DNA from: Cognatazoarcus sp050305135
Lineage (GTDB): Bacteria; Pseudomonadota; Gammaproteobacteria; Burkholderiales; Rhodocyclaceae
NCBI GenBank assembly: GCA_050305135.1
Contig: JBNLET010000225.1
Location: 1 to 19,654 of the forward strand
Reading direction: 5' to 3'
DNA: 19,654 bases
Shown: positions 15,629 through 19,654 of the stretch, piece after piece
How the letters are laid out: each line of letters begins with the position of its first letter
How positions within the stretch are numbered: position 1 is the stretch's first letter
Notes under the pieces: generated by a model
What the model was told of the DNA's origin: nothing
Databases searched by the model: none
What the model saw: only the letters and a program-made list of their open reading frames with translations
Translations under genes and position numbers: made by a program

Positions 15629-17629
15629 ATGCCGACCCAATCCGCCCGCCGCTGCCTGCGGCCGATCCTCGCCGCCGTGGCGATCACCGCCTGCTCTGCC
15701 GCCGTCGCCGGCGACGTGCTGCGCGAGACGATCGCCGCGGCCGGTCTCGATGCGGACAAGCTGGTCGCTGCGCCGACATCGGCCGACGGCAGCCTGTCGA
15801 TGCTCGGCCGGATGCGGGCCGACCCGCTGCACGCGGCCTTCCTGGCCGGCAGCATCGAGGCTGCGCTGCTGCGCCGGGCCGATTCGCCGGCCGCGCTGGC
15901 GGTGCTCGCCAGCCAGCTCTTCGACGCCGACGTGAACCGGCTCGACAATGCCGAGGCGCGGGCCGATCGCGAGCGCCTGCAGGCGGCCGAGGATCCGCTG
16001 CGCGAAGCCCTGCTCGAACTGGCGCAGGACTTCGCCGGCGCGCCGCCGGACGGTTTGCCGCAACTGGCCGGCATGGCGCGGCCGCTGCGGCTGGAACTGG
16101 GCAGGCTGCTGCTGGCGCTCGGACGGGCCGAGCATTTCCGCCGCCGCGCGCTGCGCGGGCTGCCGACCGGGTTGGACCGCGCGACGCTGCTGCGGCAGGG
16201 CGTCGCCGGCCGGATCGGGCTGTTCGAGAGGCCCGACCTGCGCAGCGCCCTGCCGAAGCTGGAGCGCGCCGCGCTGGCGGCCGGCTTTCAGGAGGCCGTC
16301 GCCGCGCTGGCGGCGCTGCGCGACTTCCTGGCGCAGTGGTCCGGCGGCGGCACAGCCGAATGGCATTTCGATACGCCGCTCGGGCCGGTGCTGATCGACC
16401 TCGGCCACGGCGACGACCAGCGGCGATTGGTGGCACCGCTGCTGCTGGTCGATGGCGGTGGCGACGACCGCTACGAATTCGTCGCGGCGCCGGAGCGGCC
16501 CGCGATCACGCTGCTGCTGGACCTCGGCGGCAACGACAGCTACGCCGCGCTGGACGCCGCAGCCGGCCCGGCCAGCGGCCTGCTCGGCTACGGCCTGTTG
16601 TGGGACGCCGGCGGTGGTGACGACCACCATGCCGGCCGCGCGCTCGACCAGGCCGCGGCGCTGTTCGGCGCCGCGCTGCTGGTGGACGAGGGCGGCAACG
16701 ACGAATACCGCGCCGACAGTCATGCCCAGGGCTTCGCGCTGGGCGGCCTAGCGCTGATGCTGGAGCGCGGCGGATCGGACCGCTACCGGGCGCTGAGCCA
16801 AGCCCAGGCCTCGGCCGGCCCGGCCGGCGTGGCGCTGCTGCTGGAGGCCGGCGGCAACGACGGCTACCGGCTCGACGACTTGCCGCTGGTGGCGCCGTCG
16901 TCGCAATTGCCGCAGATCAACGCCTCGCTCGGCCAGGGCGCCGGCTATGGCCTGCGCGGCGACCGCGTCGACGGGCGCTCGCTGGCCGGCGGGCTGGCGG
17001 TGCTGCTCGACGCGGCCGGCGACGACCGCTACCGCGCCGGCGTCTTCGCCCAGGGCGCCGGCTTCTGGCAGGGCGGCGGCCTGCTGCTCGACCTGGCCGG
17101 CGCCGACCGCTACCAGGCCGCCTGGTACGGCCAGGCGGCGGCTGCCCACCGCGCGGTCGGCGTGCTGCTCGACCGCGGCGACGGCGACGACGACTACCTG
17201 GCCAGCCATTCGACTTCGCAGGCCGCGGCCCACGACGGCTCGGTGGCGGTGCTGCTGGACGAGGGCGGCGACGACCGCTATCGCCTCGGCCGGCTCGGCC
17301 TGGGCAGCGTCAGTGACGGCGGCGTGGCGCTGTTCGCCGAGCTCGGTGGGGCCGACCGCTACCGGCTCGAGGATGCCGGCTGCAGCGCTTTCGGCGCGGC
17401 CGAATCGGCGCTGGCCGGCAGCAGCGCCGAGCTCACGAGCGGCCTCGGCCTGTTTCTCGACCTGGGCGGCAAGGATGACTACCCGGCAGCCTGCGGGCGG
17501 GTGGCGGACGACAGCCGCTGGCGCTGGCCGCCGCGCGATCCGGCGCGGCGGCTGCCGAGCGAGTCGGGCGCGGGCTTCGACGGCGAGGCCGCATTCCCGC
17601 TGCCGACGCGGCCAGGCGGAGTCCGGTGA
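15629..17629 (+). CDS. Exported repeat protein, probable beta-solenoid (LLLD-GG-DDRY repeats)
   Basis: A 666-residue exported protein of no family I recognise. The signal peptide (about 1-28) contains ITAC, a permissible lipobox (C22), and also a possible AVA/AVAG cut, so it is either an outer-membrane lipoprotein or soluble. Residues 30-245 are mostly helical and Ala/Leu/Arg-rich. From about 252 to 620 there are 13 copies of a motif like VLLDxGGDDRYRAG, beginning near 252, 271, 295, 322, 349, 374, 401, 456, 484, 510, 539, 566 and 606. The spacing is mostly 24-29 residues, with gaps of 55 (about two units) and 40. The middle of each unit often has an A/G-rich or QG segment. The period suits a parallel beta-helix, with the Asp-rich turns possibly binding metal. 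The start at 15629 is chosen because the signal peptide begins there; its ribosome site is weak. The stop codon overlaps the VanZ-like gene (GTGA). Confidence 0.8.
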   Translation: MPTQSARRCLRPILAAVAITACSAAVAGDVLRETIAAAGLDADKLVAAPTSADGSLSMLGRMRADPLHAAFLAGSIEAALLRRADSPAALAVLASQLFDADVNRLDNAEARADRERLQAAEDPLREALLELAQDFAGAPPDGLPQLAGMARPLRLELGRLLLALGRAEHFRRRALRGLPTGLDRATLLRQGVAGRIGLFERPDLRSALPKLERAALAAGFQEAVAALAALRDFLAQWSGGGTAEWHFDTPLGPVLIDLGHGDDQRRLVAPLLLVDGGGDDRYEFVAAPERPAITLLLDLGGNDSYAALDAAAGPASGLLGYGLLWDAGGGDDHHAGRALDQAAALFGAALLVDEGGNDEYRADSHAQGFALGGLALMLERGGSDRYRALSQAQASAGPAGVALLLEAGGNDGYRLDDLPLVAPSSQLPQINASLGQGAGYGLRGDRVDGRSLAGGLAVLLDAAGDDRYRAGVFAQGAGFWQGGGLLLDLAGADRYQAAWYGQAAAAHRAVGVLLDRGDGDDDYLASHSTSQAAAHDGSVAVLLDEGGDDRYRLGRLGLGSVSDGGVALFAELGGADRYRLEDAGCSAFGAAESALAGSSAELTSGLGLFLDLGGKDDYPAACGRVADDSRWRWPPRDPARRLPSESGAGFDGEAAFPLPTRPGGVR

Positions 17630-18540
17630 GCGTGCTGCGCCGCGACGCCCGCTGGGCCTGGGCCATGCTGTCCGGCCTGTATTTCATCGTCGCCGCCGGC
17701 GCCCACCTGCGCTTCTCGATCTGGCTGGTCAGCCCGCGCCAGACGCCGTTCGGCCCGTTCGCGTTCTCGCAACTGGTGGCGCCGGTCGCCCTGCTGGCGC
17801 TGGCCTGGCTGTTGCACCATGCCTGGCGCAGCCTGCGGGCCGGCGGCAACGGCGTGCTGGCGGGTTGCTGGCTGGCGTGGGGGCTGGCCGTGCTGGCCGT
17901 GGACAGGACGCTCACCTACTCCCTCAACGAACTGGCGCACTACCCGCAGTACGCGCTGCTGGCCTGGCTGTCGGCGCACGTGCTCGATCCGCGCCGCGAG
18001 CGCCGGGTGGTGGGCCGGCTGATGTTCTGCTGCGGCCTGCTCGGCGCGCTGGACGAGCTGCAGCAATACGTCTGGATCGCGGCCGACTACGGCGACTATT
18101 TCGATTTCAACGATCTGGTGGTGAACCAGCTCGGCGCCGCGCTGGGCGCGATGCTGTACTACCGGCCGGACCGGGTGCCGGCGCTGCGCGCCGCGGCCGG
18201 GCGGCCGTGGGCCGCCGTCGCGGTGGCGCTGCTGCTGGTGCTGCTCGTGCTGGCTGCGCTCGGCAGCGACCGGCTGCGACTGACGCCGAGCGTGCCGGTG
18301 CCGCCCGGCGGCCTGTCGAGCGAGCCGGACGGGCGCACGCGGCTGTACCTGCAGCGTGAGCCGCAGGCCTACGGCAGCCGGCGCAAGGGCTATCGACGGC
18401 CCACCTACCGGGTGTTGACGCCGCTCGAGGGCATCGCGGCGGCCTCGCTGGCAGGGGGCTTTTTTGCGCTTGTGTGGCCACTCGGACTGCGCAGCGGGAA
18501 GCGGTCGATGCTAGGGTCGGCGGACAAGCGCGGCGCATAG
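17626..18540 (+). CDS. VanZ-like membrane protein
   Basis: A 304-residue membrane protein with the VanZ-like signature: NELAHYPQYALLAWL (101-115), ALDELQQYVW (141-150) and DFNDLVVNQLGAALGAML (160-177), that is, the conserved H105, D143-E144, D163 and N167. Membrane helices are seen at about 10-30, 46-64, 76-93, 105-120, 133-148, 164-178 and 196-212, with another near 271-290 after a soluble loop. VanZ itself lowers teicoplanin sensitivity, but most homologues have unknown envelope roles. The start is GTG, sharing GTGA with the stop of the repeat-protein gene, and GGAG lies about 6 nt upstream. Translational coupling suggests the two act together. The gene ends 25 bp before the CNNM/CBS gene. 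Confidence 0.85.
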   Translation: MSVLRRDARWAWAMLSGLYFIVAAGAHLRFSIWLVSPRQTPFGPFAFSQLVAPVALLALAWLLHHAWRSLRAGGNGVLAGCWLAWGLAVLAVDRTLTYSLNELAHYPQYALLAWLSAHVLDPRRERRVVGRLMFCCGLLGALDELQQYVWIAADYGDYFDFNDLVVNQLGAALGAMLYYRPDRVPALRAAAGRPWAAVAVALLLVLLVLAALGSDRLRLTPSVPVPPGGLSSEPDGRTRLYLQREPQAYGSRRKGYRRPTYRVLTPLEGIAAASLAGGFFALVWPLGLRSGKRSMLGSADKRGA

Positions 18541-18565
18541 CCGCAATCGGACAGGGGACGAGGAC

Positions 18566-19654
18566 GTGAAAGGAAGATTCGGAACGAGGACGGGATGGCT
18601 GCCGATGGCGCTGCTGCTGGCCAGCAGGGACGCGCTGGCGCAGCAGCCGGACGCGGCGGCGAGCGACGTGGCGCTGCTGGTGGCCTACGTGCTGCTGGCG
18701 CTGGTGTTCTCGTTCCTGTGCTCGGTCGCCGAGGCGGTGCTGCTGTCGCTGACGCCGTCCTACATCGCCGGCCTGCAGCAGACGCGGCCGAAGCGGGCGG
18801 CACTGCTGCGCGAGCTGAAGCAGGAGCGCCTGGACCAGTCGCTGGCGGCGATCCTGACGCTCAACACGATCGCCCACACGGTCGGCGCGATCGGCTCTGG
18901 CTCGAAGGCCACCGCGGTGTTCGGCAGTGCCTGGTTCGGCGTCTTCTCGGCGGTCATGACGCTGCTGATCCTGTTCCTGTCCGAAATCGTGCCGAAGACG
19001 GTGGGCGCCGTCTATTGGCGCGCGCTGTCGGGCCCGGTGGGGCGCTTCGTGCGATTGCTGATCGTGCTGATGTATCCGCTGATCAAGGTGGCCGAACTGC
19101 TGACCCGGCTGGTCTCGCGCGGCGCCCAGGTGCATGTCTTCAGCCGCGACGAGTTCGTCGCGATGGCCGGCGTCGGCGAGGAGAGCGGCCACCTGCGCGA
19201 GACCGAGTCGCGCGTGATCCGCAACCTGTTCCGGATGGCCTCGCTGTCGGCCCGGCACGTCATGACGCCGCGCACCGTGGTGGTCGGGCTGCCGCTCGGC
19301 ACGACGGTCGAGCAGGCGCTGGAAGAAGTATCGCGCCATCCCTTCTCGCGTCTGCCGGTGTTCGAGGAGGACCTGGACCGTGCCACCGGCTTCGTGATGC
19401 GCGACGACCTGCTGCTGGCGGCCGCCCGCGACCGGCATGACACCCGGATCGAGGACCTGCAGCGCGAACTGATGCGGGTGCCGTCCGAGATGGCGCTCGA
19501 GACGCTGCTGGAAACCTTCCTCGAGAAGCGCCAGCAGATCGCGCTGGTGGTCGGCCAGTGGGGCGGTACCGAGGGCCTGGTGACGATGGAGGACGTGGTC
19601 GAGACGCTGCTCGGCATGGAGATCATGGACGAGACCGACCGGGTCGCCGACATG
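18566..19654 (+). CDS. CNNM/CBS-domain (CorC/HlyC-type) membrane protein, 3' end outside window
   Basis: The first 363 residues are present and the frame stays open to the window edge, so the gene is cut by the window, not broken. Residues 35-180 form a CNNM (DUF21) membrane domain with hydrophobic segments at about 35-62, 94-110, 123-140 and 158-178. The conserved NTIAHTVGAI (100-109) and SEIVPKTVGA (139-148) stretches are visible. Residues 228-350 form a CBS pair (HVMTPRTVVVGLP at 231-243; LVTMEDVVETLLGMEIMDE at 338-356). Homologues are tied to magnesium, cobalt or sodium transport; the '(hemolysin)' label often used is historical. The start is GTG with AGGGGA 7 nt upstream; an ATG at 18605 is an alternative. 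Confidence 0.88.
   Translation, partial: MKGRFGTRTGWLPMALLLASRDALAQQPDAAASDVALLVAYVLLALVFSFLCSVAEAVLLSLTPSYIAGLQQTRPKRAALLRELKQERLDQSLAAILTLNTIAHTVGAIGSGSKATAVFGSAWFGVFSAVMTLLILFLSEIVPKTVGAVYWRALSGPVGRFVRLLIVLMYPLIKVAELLTRLVSRGAQVHVFSRDEFVAMAGVGEESGHLRETESRVIRNLFRMASLSARHVMTPRTVVVGLPLGTTVEQALEEVSRHPFSRLPVFEEDLDRATGFVMRDDLLLAAARDRHDTRIEDLQRELMRVPSEMALETLLETFLEKRQQIALVVGQWGGTEGLVTMEDVVETLLGMEIMDETDRVADM

Noticed and set aside
16382..17490. RTX (calcium-binding nonapeptide) repeats in the repeat protein
   Set aside because: The GG-D motifs recur about every 27 residues, not every 9, and lack the GGxGxDxLx pattern in tandem. RTX toxin features and type I secretion genes are absent; the MacAB-type pump nearby is a different kind of system.
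16382..17490. CRISPR-like or tandem DNA repeats
   Set aside because: The repetition is at protein level within one open frame. The DNA copies diverge, and there are no constant repeats with unique spacers.
18450..18475. Run of six T after a G-run, as a terminator
   Set aside because: It lies inside the VanZ-like coding sequence and no stable stem precedes the T-run.

Overview
The window is GC-rich, densely coded DNA, most likely from a beta- or gammaproteobacterium. Evidence for this is the NnrU-family protein, the MacA/MacB/TolC-type tripartite efflux set, the CRP/FNR-type palindromes and the usual Gram-negative signal peptides and lipoboxes. There are no rRNA, tRNA, CRISPR or insertion-sequence features that I can support, and no gap between genes exceeds 300 bp.

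Region 1 (33-4225, all minus strand) looks like an acquired accessory or defence block. An OLD/AAA_21-type ATPase and a small DUF4276/TOPRIM-like protein overlap by ATGA, and a KAP-family P-loop NTPase lies 138 bp further downstream. Base composition here is visibly less GC-rich than in the rest of the window. The ATPase plus TOPRIM arrangement resembles the logic of PARIS (AriA/AriB), but with DUF4276 in the effector place and a KAP NTPase alongside.

Region 2 (4402-10037) holds housekeeping and envelope genes. It contains a fused phosphotransferase/P-loop kinase and a divergent periplasmic cytochrome c. Between these two lie two FNR/ANR-like boxes exactly 50 bp apart, with a perfect 16-bp palindrome between them. 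Further along are a DUF2157 membrane protein, a YihY/BrkB membrane protein and a membrane-anchored protein with a degenerate J-domain. A CRP-like palindrome lies in the gap upstream of the last gene.

Region 3 (10172-14782, minus) is a four-gene efflux operon: outer-membrane factor lipoprotein, MacA-like adaptor, MacB-like ATPase and MacB-like permease. Every junction is a 4-bp ATGA overlap. Its promoter region carries a phased array of GTAAA-like half-sites, including an exact GTAAA-N5-GTAAA, which is the CpxR consensus. Upstream lies an NnrU-family gene (14910-15485, minus).

Region 4 (15629-19654, plus) begins with an exported protein built from about 13 repeats of a 'LLLD-GG-DDRY' motif at a spacing of about 27 residues. 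This is probably a beta-solenoid and I do not recognise its family. It overlaps by GTGA with a VanZ-like membrane protein, which is followed 25 bp later by a CNNM/CBS (CorC/HlyC-type) protein that runs off the window. The repeat protein and the ATPase/TOPRIM/KAP block are the best candidates for undescribed biology here.
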